NCBI GenBank assembly: GCA_030527165.1
Contig: JAUNBH010000008.1
Location: 1-40,809, forward strand
Direction of reading: 5' to 3'
DNA: 40,809 nucleotides
Origin: Clostridia bacterium
GTDB taxonomy: Bacteria > Bacillota > Clostridia > Christensenellales > CAG-138
A model generated the notes under the pieces. The model searched no databases. It saw only the letters and a list, made by a program, of their open reading frames with translations, and was not told where the DNA came from. Below are positions 16,875-30,178 of the stretch, piece by piece. The position numbers were made by a program, and so were the translations under genes. Position 1 is the stretch's first letter. Every line of letters begins with the position of its first letter.

Positions 16875-17093
16875 TCAAAACGTAAAACCGCTTGAGATTG
16901 GTGCGCGACGGCCCTTGACAATGTGTAGTTTATCCTCGTATAGCTCGTTTACAGCCCGCGAAACCGGCTTCTCATTTGCAGCTACCGCCTGAGCTTCCAT
17001 GAGCTGCCGCGCCCGCTTTGAGACCGCGGTTACCAGCGCGTATCTGCACTCTGCAATGCCTAAGAGTTTATCAATCGGTGGGTAGTTTATCAT
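16875..17093 (-). CDS. rpoZ: RNA polymerase omega subunit
   Basis: 72 residues, matching the usual Firmicutes omega length. The start MINYPPIDKLLG and the block RYALVTAVSKRARQL are the family signature, followed by KPVSRAVNELYEDKL. Omega helps assemble and stabilise core RNA polymerase. The start lies inside the end of gmk (23-base overlap), so translation is coupled; the only GAGG sits directly against the ATG. Confidence 0.93.
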   Translation of the reverse strand: MINYPPIDKLLGIAECRYALVTAVSKRARQLMEAQAVAANEKPVSRAVNELYEDKLHIVKGRRAPISSGFTF

Positions 17094-17733
17094 CCTCGTT
17101 CAACTCCTCTTCATAATGCTTTATTAGTTCGCCGTTGCGAGAGACGCGACACTTTTCCGCGTCAACAATGTGGCACACGGCGTTAACCGCCTTATCTATG
17201 ACGTCGTTTACTACTACATAATCGTACTGCGGCAAGAACCGCATCTCGCCAAAAGCCTCCCTGTATCGACGCAGTATGGCGCTTTCGTTCTCGGTTCCGC
17301 GCCCATACAGCCTGGTCATGATGTCGCTCATAGTCGGCGGGGCTATAAATATGCACACGGAATCCGGATACGCGGCTTTGACCTTCATAGCGCCGTTGAC
17401 GTCTATCTCAAGCACGATATCGTTTCCGTGGTCGAGCTCCTCCTCTACAAATGCCCGCGGCGTTCCGTAGTAATTGAGCCCAAACACCTGTATATACTCC
17501 AAAAACTCGTCCGCCTCTATCATACGGCGAAACTCATCCTGGGTCTTGAAAAAGTAGTTTACTCCCTCTATCTCCTGAGGCCGCTTCGCACGGGTCGTGG
17601 CGGAAACGGAGAGCTTGGCGCCGGGGCTGCGCTCCAAAAACGCCTTGGTAACAGTACCCTTACCTACGCCCGAAGGCCCCGATATGACGATTAACAGACC
17701 TCGTCTTGAACGACTGACCAATTCTTCACACAC
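17071..17733 (-). CDS. gmk: Guanylate kinase
   Basis: 220 residues. It phosphorylates GMP to GDP with ATP. Walker A is GPSGVGKGT (19-27), followed by SVSATTRAKRPQEIEGVNYFF, the GMP-binding region of the family, and the lid segment. The longest frame uses GTG 17733; an in-frame TTG at 17721 is an alternative start, and the sequence does not decide. It begins two bases after yicC and overlaps rpoZ. Confidence 0.95.
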   Translation of the reverse strand: MCEELVSRSRRGLLIVISGPSGVGKGTVTKAFLERSPGAKLSVSATTRAKRPQEIEGVNYFFKTQDEFRRMIEADEFLEYIQVFGLNYYGTPRAFVEEELDHGNDIVLEIDVNGAMKVKAAYPDSVCIFIAPPTMSDIMTRLYGRGTENESAILRRYREAFGEMRFLPQYDYVVVNDVIDKAVNAVCHIVDAEKCRVSRNGELIKHYEEELNEDDKLPTD

Positions 17734-17735
17734 CC

Positions 17736-18617
17736 CTATTCTATATTCTGAATCTGCTCCCTGATCTTCTCCAACACTGCTTTGCCGGATACGACGCAGT
17801 CCGTAACGAGCGCATCATTCGCCTTAGATCCGATCGTATTGAACTCGCGGTTGAGCTCCTGCGTATAGAACTCGAACGTCCTGCCAACCGCTCCGTCCGT
17901 GCAGAGCAGCGAGCGAAGCTTCTCAATGTGGCTCGCAATTCGCACGAGCTCCTCGTTTATGCTGGCTCTGTCGGCAAATAAAGCTACTTCCATGGCAAGC
18001 CTGCCCTCGTCTATGATTGCGCTGCCGTCGAGATGCGCGGCAATCCGCTCATGCAGCTTCCTCGCGTACTCCTCAACCACAACGGGTTCCCTGTCCTCAA
18101 TGCGCTTCGCAAGGTCTTCGATTGCGTCCAGGCAATCGCAAAACGACTTCCGCAGCCGTTCACCTTCGTTCCTGCGCGAGGCAACCAACTGTTCGAGCGC
18201 AGCGTCCACAGCCTCCGACATCAATGCCAAAATCGCCTCTCTGTCGTCTTCAGCTTCTTCCAAAGCAGTCGCGTTCGGAAGGCGCAGCAGACTCAAAGCG
18301 TCCAAGTCGCACGCTACGCCGTATTTATCGGCAATCGCGCGGGCCGCGCCTATATAGGCGGCTACCACCAGTTCATCTACGGCAAGCCGCCTGGCATCCT
18401 CTCTGTTGTTGACGTACGACACATAGACGTCTACATGCCCTCTGGAGAGCTTAAGCCCTATGCGCTTGCGCAATGTGTCCTCACAGAATGAAATAGACTT
18501 TGACATGCGGTATGACAAATCGAGATACCGATGATTCACGCTCTTTAGTTCTATTTCCACTCTGCGCCCGTCGTGCTCTACGGCCGCCCGTCCGTAGCCC
18601 GTCATGCTCGAAATCAT
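17736..18617 (-). CDS. yicC: YicC-family endoribonuclease
   Basis: 293 residues, usual length for the family. The N-terminus SMTGYGRA and the block ELKSVNHRYLDLSYRM are the YicC_N signature; the C-terminus (FYTQELNREFNTIGSKAND) is the DUF1732 block. Family members cleave RNA, and in E. coli YicC targets the small RNA RyhB. In Bacillus relatives (YloC) the gene is followed by remA then gmk; remA is absent here. Confidence 0.93.
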   Translation of the reverse strand: MISSMTGYGRAAVEHDGRRVEIELKSVNHRYLDLSYRMSKSISFCEDTLRKRIGLKLSRGHVDVYVSYVNNREDARRLAVDELVVAAYIGAARAIADKYGVACDLDALSLLRLPNATALEEAEDDREAILALMSEAVDAALEQLVASRRNEGERLRKSFCDCLDAIEDLAKRIEDREPVVVEEYARKLHERIAAHLDGSAIIDEGRLAMEVALFADRASINEELVRIASHIEKLRSLLCTDGAVGRTFEFYTQELNREFNTIGSKANDALVTDCVVSGKAVLEKIREQIQNIE

Positions 18618-18645
18618 ACTAAGCCCCCTGTGCTAAATCAGAGTA

Positions 18646-23976
<5,331 letters not shown>

Positions 23977-23977
23977 T

Positions 23978-24847
23978 TCATTCCCCGCGCATGTAATTTC
24001 CTATATTGGCGTTATCATCTATTACGCCCTCAAGCGCACCGGTTCTCGACGTGAGAAGCGTCGTCACTCCGGGGCCGTGACCTGCCAGTATGCAGTCGCT
24101 GTGCACTACCACTCCAATGGTCGCTGCGCCGGTCAAATACCCGCGCCCGTAACTGGTATCGCAGTTTTCGAGCAAGACCAGATCGCCAAAGCGCAGCTTG
24201 TCCAATCCATAGCGCACTATCACGTCCCAATCGGCAGTCATTATGTCGTAGTCGCCGCTGTACGCGCTCGACGAACCTATGCCTGAGCCCATGAGATACG
24301 CCGGAACTCTACCCGCTACCGGCACATACAGCTTGCCGTCGCGCACCTCGATATTCATGGCGTCAAACAGCCTCGGATCCATGTTCATTGCCTTAACCGT
24401 ATCCTCGAAGCCCTCTATCACCATGCCGAGGCCTTGGGCGCGAATCTGTATCTTGTCTTTGATGCAGAGCTTGTCGAGAGTGCTCTCCTCGAAGTACACG
24501 AGAACGTGCTCTATTCCGCCGTGGGTGCCGGTTACATAGCCCTTTTCGCCCTTTGCGTCGCCGCTGACCACATACGCCGTATTTCCTACGCACGCGAGCG
24601 TGTTGAGCGCCGCGTTTTCGGCGACGTCGGAGTTCTTAATCGATACGCCGGGCTCGACATGGTCTGCGGCAAAACCGTAAACCGAGTCGCCTATCTTTAC
24701 ATTGTAGGTTATCGCACCCGTCCCGGGAAGGACGTATGGGACGCCGTTATCCTCCAGCCTGTACGCGCTCGCACGCATCGTCGGATGATGTATCTCACCC
24801 ATTACGCTCTGCATTACCAGTTTCTCTCTGTTGATACGCGGTTTCAT
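23978..24847 (-). CDS. DUF4438 protein, unknown function
   Basis: 289 residues with the DUF4438 look: MKPRINREKLVMQSVMGEI at the start, TMRASAYRLEDNGVPYVLPGTGAITYN-type segment, YVTGTHGGIEHVLVYF and DLVLLENCDTSYGRGY. A soluble fold without signal peptide or membrane helix. A Thermotoga member is known only structurally as far as I recall, and no activity is established. The conserved GIGSSSAYSGDYDI and CDTSYGRG may form an active site (inference). AGGAGGTGG precedes ATG 24847. It is first in the run with pcrA and ligA. Confidence 0.8.
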   Translation of the reverse strand: MKPRINREKLVMQSVMGEIHHPTMRASAYRLEDNGVPYVLPGTGAITYNVKIGDSVYGFAADHVEPGVSIKNSDVAENAALNTLACVGNTAYVVSGDAKGEKGYVTGTHGGIEHVLVYFEESTLDKLCIKDKIQIRAQGLGMVIEGFEDTVKAMNMDPRLFDAMNIEVRDGKLYVPVAGRVPAYLMGSGIGSSSAYSGDYDIMTADWDVIVRYGLDKLRFGDLVLLENCDTSYGRGYLTGAATIGVVVHSDCILAGHGPGVTTLLTSRTGALEGVIDDNANIGNYMRGE

Positions 24848-24876
24848 ACAATTCCACCTCCTGTTTTCTTGTAGTA

Positions 24877-24905
24877 ATTATATCATGTATTGGTGGGTAC
24901 TTGAA
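24877..24905 (-). promoter_or_regulatory. Promoter of the DUF4438-pcrA-ligA...priA run
   Basis: On the minus strand a perfect TATAAT (24882-24877) follows a weak TTCAAG (24905-24900) by exactly 17 bases. It is the only clear promoter seen ahead of the eight-gene minus-strand block. Confidence 0.65.
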
Positions 24906-24910
24906 GACAG

Positions 24911-24944
24911 AAATGCTCCTCCGACCGCAAATAATCGGAGGAGC
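24911..24944 (-). terminator. Terminator after malY
   Basis: GCTCCTCCGA (24915-24924) and TCGGAGGAGC (24935-24944) form a perfect 10-bp stem with a 10-base loop. On the minus strand it is followed by ATTTCTGTCTT, a moderate U-rich tail. It separates the ior-malY unit from the DUF4438 promoter. Confidence 0.75.
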
Positions 24945-24956
24945 GGAGTACGACTA

Positions 24957-26126
24957 TTAAAGCGACTTGATGGCGGATTCCAGCCTCTCAAGCGCGGCCT
25001 TGAGCTCTGAACGCGGAATAGCCAGGTTGATGCGCTCAAATCCGCTGCCATTGGCGCCGAAAATGTAACCCTCGTCGAGCGCCAGCAGCGCCTTGTTGAT
25101 ATTCATGTCCTCCAGGGCGGCGTCGTCCAACCCCAGGGCGCGCATGTCTACCCACGCGAGATATGTGCCCTCACAGCGGGTGCACTTGAGCATGGGCAAG
25201 CGCGCACTGATGAAATCGTACAAGTACTCGAAGTTGCCGTTGATGTACTCCAACAAGTCCCGCAGCCAATCGTCGCTCTCCGTGAAAGCGGCTATCGCCG
25301 CATACCGTGACAGCGCGGGTACGCCAAAGGAACCCATTGTCTTTGCAGCGTCGGCAAAGCGTGTGCGCAGCGCCTCATTTGGTATGAATATGTTGGAGCA
25401 CGCCATTCCCGCCAAGTTGAATGTCTTGCTCATCGCCGTGCATATTACGCAGTTCTCCTTCGCCTCTTCTATGGTGGCAAGCGTAGTATGCTTGTACCCC
25501 GGCAGTATCAGCTCGCCGTGTATCTCATCCGACAGGATTGTGACACCGTGGCGCAGCGCAATCTCGTTCATCGCAGCCAGCTCCCGGCGCGTCCACACCC
25601 TGCCCACCGGGTTGTGTGGACTGCACAGTATCAGCAGCTTTGCCGTGGGATCCGCGCACTTTCGCTCCAAATCGTCAAAGTCTATCTCGTAATGACCATC
25701 GTTGTTTATCAGCGGGTTCTCAAGGAGATTTCTGCCGGCATCGAGCACGGCTGACCTGAACGGAGGGTACACGGGAGGTTGTATTATGGCGGAATCACCT
25801 GCGCTCGTATAGGCGGCCACACATATCCTCAGCGCCTGAACCACACCCGCGGTTGTGTGCAGCCACTCGCGTTCGACATCCCAATCGTGATGGCGTTTCA
25901 TAAAGCCCTTGAGGGCGTTGAAGTACTCGTCATCCGGGTATGTGTAGCCGAATACGCCGTGAGATGCGCCGCGCTCGACCGCGCGGATTATCGCCGGGGC
26001 AGTCCGAAACTCCATATCGGCAATCGTCAGCGGCACATGCCCCGCGGAAGTTATATGCTTTGGCGCGAAATCCCACTTCGCGGCACCGGTGCCGGTGCGG
26101 TCTACTCTATTGTCAAAGTTGGTCAT
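24957..26126 (-). CDS. MalY/PatB-type PLP C-S lyase or aminotransferase
   Basis: 389 residues, fold type I PLP enzyme. The PLP lysine is Lys234 in AMSKTFNLAG, and SDEIHGEL (199-206) is the Asp/His block typical of MalY/PatB rather than general aminotransferases. IADMEFRTAP and CSPHNPVGRVW are further family marks. These enzymes split cystathionine or cysteine to a thiol, pyruvate and ammonia; some also transaminate. Being downstream of iorA-iorB suggests it could supply or consume aromatic oxoacids, but this is inference. Confidence 0.88.
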   Translation of the reverse strand: MTNFDNRVDRTGTGAAKWDFAPKHITSAGHVPLTIADMEFRTAPAIIRAVERGASHGVFGYTYPDDEYFNALKGFMKRHHDWDVEREWLHTTAGVVQALRICVAAYTSAGDSAIIQPPVYPPFRSAVLDAGRNLLENPLINNDGHYEIDFDDLERKCADPTAKLLILCSPHNPVGRVWTRRELAAMNEIALRHGVTILSDEIHGELILPGYKHTTLATIEEAKENCVICTAMSKTFNLAGMACSNIFIPNEALRTRFADAAKTMGSFGVPALSRYAAIAAFTESDDWLRDLLEYINGNFEYLYDFISARLPMLKCTRCEGTYLAWVDMRALGLDDAALEDMNINKALLALDEGYIFGANGSGFERINLAIPRSELKAALERLESAIKSL

Positions 26127-26158
26127 TCTTCCTCCGTCGCGCTTTTGTCAATCGCGCG

Positions 26159-26728
26159 TTACAGCTCGTACCCTCTGCGGAAAGCCTCTTTATTGACGTC
26201 GACAAACTTAGGCTTTACGTTTGCTTCAATGGCGCTCATCCACTGCTCGTATGTAAACGGCAGCTTCTTTGCGAGCACGCCTATCATCACCACATTCGCC
26301 GCCCGGTATGTGCCGCACTGATGGGCTATCTCCGTAGCGTCAAGCTCGACTGCGTTTCCCGTGCTGCGAATCAGCTCCAGCGAGTTCGCAGGATACTCCG
26401 CCTGCCCCGTGATAACCGGCATTGGCAGGATCTCCTGGGTGTTTACGATTATCGTTCCGTCGGGCTTTAGATACGGCAGAGCGCGCAACGCCTCAAGGTT
26501 CTCAAACGCGAGTACGACGTCCGCCTGCCCCTGCTCCACTATGGTCGAATGGAGCTTCTCATCCTTGGAGAGGCGCACATATGTCACAACGCTTCCGCCG
26601 CGCTGACTCATGCCGTGCACTTCGCTGACGCGCACATCGTATCCGTTGTCGAGGCCAATTGTGCCGAGTATTTTGCTCGCGAGGAGCGTCCCCTGGCCTC
26701 CTACTCCAACAATAACTATGTTAGTCAT
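26159..26728 (-). CDS. iorB: Indolepyruvate:ferredoxin oxidoreductase beta subunit
   Basis: 189 residues with the POR gamma fold: GVGGQGTLLASKILG at the N-terminus, then SEVHGMSQRGGSVVTYVRLS, which marks IorB specifically. With IorA it oxidises aryl pyruvates from Trp, Phe and Tyr to aryl-acetyl-CoA, reducing ferredoxin. ATG 26728 starts one base after the iorA stop. Confidence 0.95.
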   Translation of the reverse strand: MTNIVIVGVGGQGTLLASKILGTIGLDNGYDVRVSEVHGMSQRGGSVVTYVRLSKDEKLHSTIVEQGQADVVLAFENLEALRALPYLKPDGTIIVNTQEILPMPVITGQAEYPANSLELIRSTGNAVELDATEIAHQCGTYRAANVVMIGVLAKKLPFTYEQWMSAIEANVKPKFVDVNKEAFRRGYEL

Positions 26729-26729
26729 T

Positions 26730-28460
26730 TCATTCTCCTTTCGCGCTCAAAGCGTTAAACGGGCATATCGTCGCGCACAAGCCGCAACCTACGCACTGTG
26801 TCGCATCAACTTCTACTCCGCTCTCAGTTCGCCTTATCGCAGGGCAGCCTATCTTCATGCACATGCCGCAGCGCCTGCACTTCTCCAAATCGCATACATA
26901 CGGCACGTTTGGCTGCTTGACAATGAGGGCGCACGGTCTTCTCGATATGATTACCGAGAGCTCATCCCTCGCCGTCTCCTCACGGAGTACCCGCTCCAAC
27001 TCAGCGAGGTCGTACGGATCGACTGTGACGACGTGTTTTACGCCCATTGACTCGCAAAGCTTGATCAAATCGAGCTGCGGCGCAGCATTGCCGTGTATGT
27101 CAAACCCCGTAGACGGATTGTGTTGATGACCCGTCATGCCGGTTATCGAGTTGTCCGCAATTATCACGGTACCTGCAGACCTGTTGTACATCACGTTGAG
27201 CAGGCCCGTGATTCCGCTGTGACAGAAGGTACTGTCTCCAAGGACCGCGACGGTGCACTTCGCCTGCTCGACTCCCCTGGCCTTCTCCATTCCGTGCGCC
27301 ATGCCTATGGAAGCGCCCATGCACACGCATGTGTCAACGCCAGCCAGCGGCGGCAAAGCCCCGAGCGTATAGCAGCCTATATCCGAACATACGGTGAGCT
27401 TGAGCTTGCCCAGTATGTAGTACAGCCCTCTGTGCGGGCACCCCGGGCACAACACCGGCGGCCGCACCGGTATCCCCTGAGTCTCCATAGGGCCGGGCTC
27501 GGGTGCGCCCATGAATTTTGCAGCTATTCGCCTTGCGAACAGCTCTCCCTGCACGCCCGTCTTATCCTTGCCCGAGCACGCAATGCCCCAGGATTTAATC
27601 GTCTCCTCGTAGAAGGGCTCCATGTCCTCGACTACGAACAGCTCCGTGACCTGCGACGCAAACTCCTCTATGAGCTTTCTGGGCAGCGGATATGCCAAGC
27701 CGAGCTTTAGCACGGAGGCGTTCGGCATGGCCTCCTTGACGTAATTGTACGCTGCTCCGGACGTTATGACGCCAATTCCCCTGTCGCCCCACTCTATCCG
27801 GTTAATACCGAGCTCATTTGCGGCTTCCGCCAGGCGCCGCTCCCTGTCCTCCACTACGATATGCCGCCCCTTCATGTTGGCGGGCATGGACACGTACTTT
27901 TTGACATCCCGCACATACGGCCTCAATCCAACCTCACGCCTTTCGCCAAGCTCCACTATGGTTCTTGCGTGCGCAATGCGCGTGGTCAGTCTCAATATCA
28001 CAGGAGTATCGTATTCCTCGCTTATCTCGAGCGCCGTGCGCATAAAGTCCTTGCACTCCTGACTGTCGGAAGGATCAAGGCAGGGCGTATGCGACGCCTT
28101 GGCGTGCATCCTCGTGTCCTGTTCGTTCTGCGACGAATGCATCCCCGGGTCATCCGCGACGATTACAACCATGCCCGCGTTGACGCCGGTGTACGCCGCC
28201 GTGTAATACGGATCCGCGGCGACGTTAAGTCCAACGTGCTTCATGCACGCCATGCTCCTCGCGCCCGCAACCGAAGCGCCTATCGCCACCTCGACCGCGA
28301 CTTTCTCGTTGGGCGCCCACTCGCAGTATATCTCCGGATAGCCTGCGACACATTCGTTTATCTCTGTACTGGGTGTTCCCGGGTAAGCGCTCGATACGCG
28401 CACTCTCGCTTCATACGCGCCGCGCGCGATAGCTTCATTGCCGAGCATTAGCTTCTTCAA
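26730..28460 (-). CDS. iorA: Indolepyruvate:ferredoxin oxidoreductase alpha subunit
   Basis: 576 residues. N-terminal pyrimidine domain (LMLGNEAIARGAYEARVRV, YPGTPSTEIN), central domain, thiamine diphosphate domain with CPGCPHRGLYYILGK, GDSTFCHSGITG and DNSITGMTGHQHNP, and a C-terminal double [4Fe-4S] ferredoxin (CRRCGMCMKIGCP, CVGCGLCATICP). The longest frame would start far upstream, and an ATG at 28475 overlaps the ribosome site. The best start is TTG 28460, six bases after GGAGGTG (28467-28473), giving MKKLMLGNEA, the usual family N-terminus. First gene of iorA-iorB-malY. Confidence 0.95.
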   Translation of the reverse strand: MKKLMLGNEAIARGAYEARVRVSSAYPGTPSTEINECVAGYPEIYCEWAPNEKVAVEVAIGASVAGARSMACMKHVGLNVAADPYYTAAYTGVNAGMVVIVADDPGMHSSQNEQDTRMHAKASHTPCLDPSDSQECKDFMRTALEISEEYDTPVILRLTTRIAHARTIVELGERREVGLRPYVRDVKKYVSMPANMKGRHIVVEDRERRLAEAANELGINRIEWGDRGIGVITSGAAYNYVKEAMPNASVLKLGLAYPLPRKLIEEFASQVTELFVVEDMEPFYEETIKSWGIACSGKDKTGVQGELFARRIAAKFMGAPEPGPMETQGIPVRPPVLCPGCPHRGLYYILGKLKLTVCSDIGCYTLGALPPLAGVDTCVCMGASIGMAHGMEKARGVEQAKCTVAVLGDSTFCHSGITGLLNVMYNRSAGTVIIADNSITGMTGHQHNPSTGFDIHGNAAPQLDLIKLCESMGVKHVVTVDPYDLAELERVLREETARDELSVIISRRPCALIVKQPNVPYVCDLEKCRRCGMCMKIGCPAIRRTESGVEVDATQCVGCGLCATICPFNALSAKGE

Positions 28461-28480
28461 ACTGCACACCTCCATGAAAT

Positions 28481-28492
28481 GTCCCGTGGGAC
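28481..28492. promoter_or_regulatory. Inverted repeat in the iorA leader
   Basis: GTCCC-GT-GGGAC, five perfect base pairs around two bases, sits just upstream of the iorA ribosome site. The outer flanks extend it with T-A and G-T pairs. Could be an operator or a small mRNA hairpin; the matching regulator is unknown. Confidence 0.35.
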
Positions 28493-28594
28493 GTATTGTG
28501 TTAAGCCTACACAGTAAGTATAGTTCAGTTGCAACCGCGCATAAAGCAGATTGGCGCATATATACGATATATCTGCGTAATTGTCGAATACCGT

Positions 28595-28623
28595 TTGTAT
28601 TGCGCGCAATTTCAGTTTATAAT
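28595..28623 (+). promoter_or_regulatory. MFS promoter with a palindromic operator in its spacer
   Basis: TTGTAT (28595-28600), 17 bases, TATAAT (28618-28623). Most of the spacer is the perfect 12-bp palindrome ATTGCGCGCAAT (28599-28610), which starts inside the -35 box. A repressor bound there would block polymerase, so this is a good operator candidate. The transcript would start near 28630. Confidence 0.6.
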
Positions 28624-28651
28624 CACAGAAATACCAGGAGGTGTACCCCGC

Positions 28652-30082
28652 ATGCAGCTGAACTACAAACGCACTATTCTCGTTGGATTGGCCTTCCTGT
28701 CGATATGCGCGTTTTGGCAGGTATACGATACGGTTATACCGCTCATGTTACGCGATACGTTCGGAGTCCCGGACGGCCCCTCCGGCATCATCATGGCGTT
28801 GGATAATGTGTTGGCGCTCGTAATGCTGCCGTTCTTCGGAGCGCTGAGTGACAAAGCCGGAAAGCGCATACCATTCATCATCGGCGGCACCGCTGTCGCC
28901 GTGATAATGTGTATACTCCTTCCGATAGCCGACACCGAGCGGGTGTTCTGGCTCTTTTTCGTGGCGCTCGGCCTCGCGCTGATAGCCATGGGCACTTACC
29001 GCTCGCCGGCAGTCGCGCTCATGCCCGATGTGACGCCCAAACCCCTGCGCTCAAAAGCTAATGCAGTTATCAATCTCATGGGCGCGGTCGGCGGAGCATT
29101 CGCGCTGCTCATGATAAAACTGCTTACCGCTACCGAAGCGGGCGAGCGCGTCGATTACCTGCCCGTGTTCATCTGCATCGCCGCCGTCATGGTTATCGCG
29201 GTCGTGGTGTTGGTAATTACCATAAACGAAAAGAAGCTCAAAGCTGAAACGTCACTGATAAACGACAGACTTGACGCCATTGACGATACGTCGGTGCAGA
29301 GCGAATCTACCACCGCCGGAGTCAAACTCGCGCCCGCCGTCAGGCGCAGCCTCATACTGATACTGCTATCGGTATTCCTATGGTTCTTCGGCTACAACGC
29401 CATAACCACAGCTTTCTCCAAGTTCGCCACGCAAGAGCTGTACATGCAGGTAGGCGACGCATCGCTGTGTGTGCTGCTCGGCACCGTCGGCGCAATCGTT
29501 TCATACATACCCATAGGCATGATTTCGAGCAAGATAGGCCGAAAGCGCACCATACTCATAGGGATAACCATACTGACGCTCTGTTTCGCCATGGGCGCAG
29601 TGCTCTCCGGCTTTGTGGGCGAAATGGCGGATTCGGAGACGCTGAGGCTTGAGTCTACACTGGTCCCCTCATTAGTCGAGCAGGGCATGTCTTCCGAACA
29701 GATAGACGCGGAAGTCTTCAGCCGCATCGGCGAGGCGATCACGGCAGCATACATGATACCGTACTGCGTGCTGTTCCTGTTGGTGGGATTCGCGTGGGCA
29801 GCTATCAACGTGAACAGCTTCCCCATGGTCGTGGAAATCAGCCGCAGCGGCGATATAGGCAAGTACACCGGCTTCTACTACACTTTCTCCATGGCGGCGC
29901 AGACTATTACGCCCATAGTGTCAGGCTATCTGCTGCAACATCTCGGATATGGAATACTCTTCCCATACGGCGCGGTATTCGTGGGTCTGTCATTCGTCAC
30001 GATGCTTCTGACCAAGCATGGCGACAACAGACCCGACTTGGCAAAAGACAAGCTTGAAGCGTTTGGTGCGGACATGGATTAG
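28652..30082 (+). CDS. Major facilitator superfamily transporter
   Basis: 476 residues with about 12 hydrophobic helices. Motif A of the family appears as GALSDKAGKRIPF after the second helix, and a related GMISSKIGRKRTI is at the matching place in the second half. A hydrophilic central loop lies around residues 190-225. The overall style is like the SLC45/sugar-cation symporter-type MFS proteins of Firmicutes, but the cargo cannot be read from sequence. ATG 28652 follows AGGAGGTG (28636-28643); the longer frame from 28529 is discarded. Single-gene transcript between its own promoter and terminator. Confidence 0.88.
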   Translation: MQLNYKRTILVGLAFLSICAFWQVYDTVIPLMLRDTFGVPDGPSGIIMALDNVLALVMLPFFGALSDKAGKRIPFIIGGTAVAVIMCILLPIADTERVFWLFFVALGLALIAMGTYRSPAVALMPDVTPKPLRSKANAVINLMGAVGGAFALLMIKLLTATEAGERVDYLPVFICIAAVMVIAVVVLVITINEKKLKAETSLINDRLDAIDDTSVQSESTTAGVKLAPAVRRSLILILLSVFLWFFGYNAITTAFSKFATQELYMQVGDASLCVLLGTVGAIVSYIPIGMISSKIGRKRTILIGITILTLCFAMGAVLSGFVGEMADSETLRLESTLVPSLVEQGMSSEQIDAEVFSRIGEAITAAYMIPYCVLFLLVGFAWAAINVNSFPMVVEISRSGDIGKYTGFYYTFSMAAQTITPIVSGYLLQHLGYGILFPYGAVFVGLSFVTMLLTKHGDNRPDLAKDKLEAFGADMD

Positions 30083-30101
30083 CGATAGGCTGCAAAAGCA
30101 C

Positions 30102-30140
30102 AAGCCGCCGGCTGCTACACGCGCCCGGCGGCTTTTCATT
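30102..30140 (+). terminator. Terminator after the MFS gene
   Basis: AAGCCGCCGG (30102-30111) pairs with CCGGCGGCTT (30125-30134), 13-base loop, followed by TTCATT. Also useful as a terminator for the converging minus-strand gene. Confidence 0.8.
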
Positions 30141-30178
30141 CTGCTATGGATTTAACTGCGCACAGGCGCTGTCGGCGC

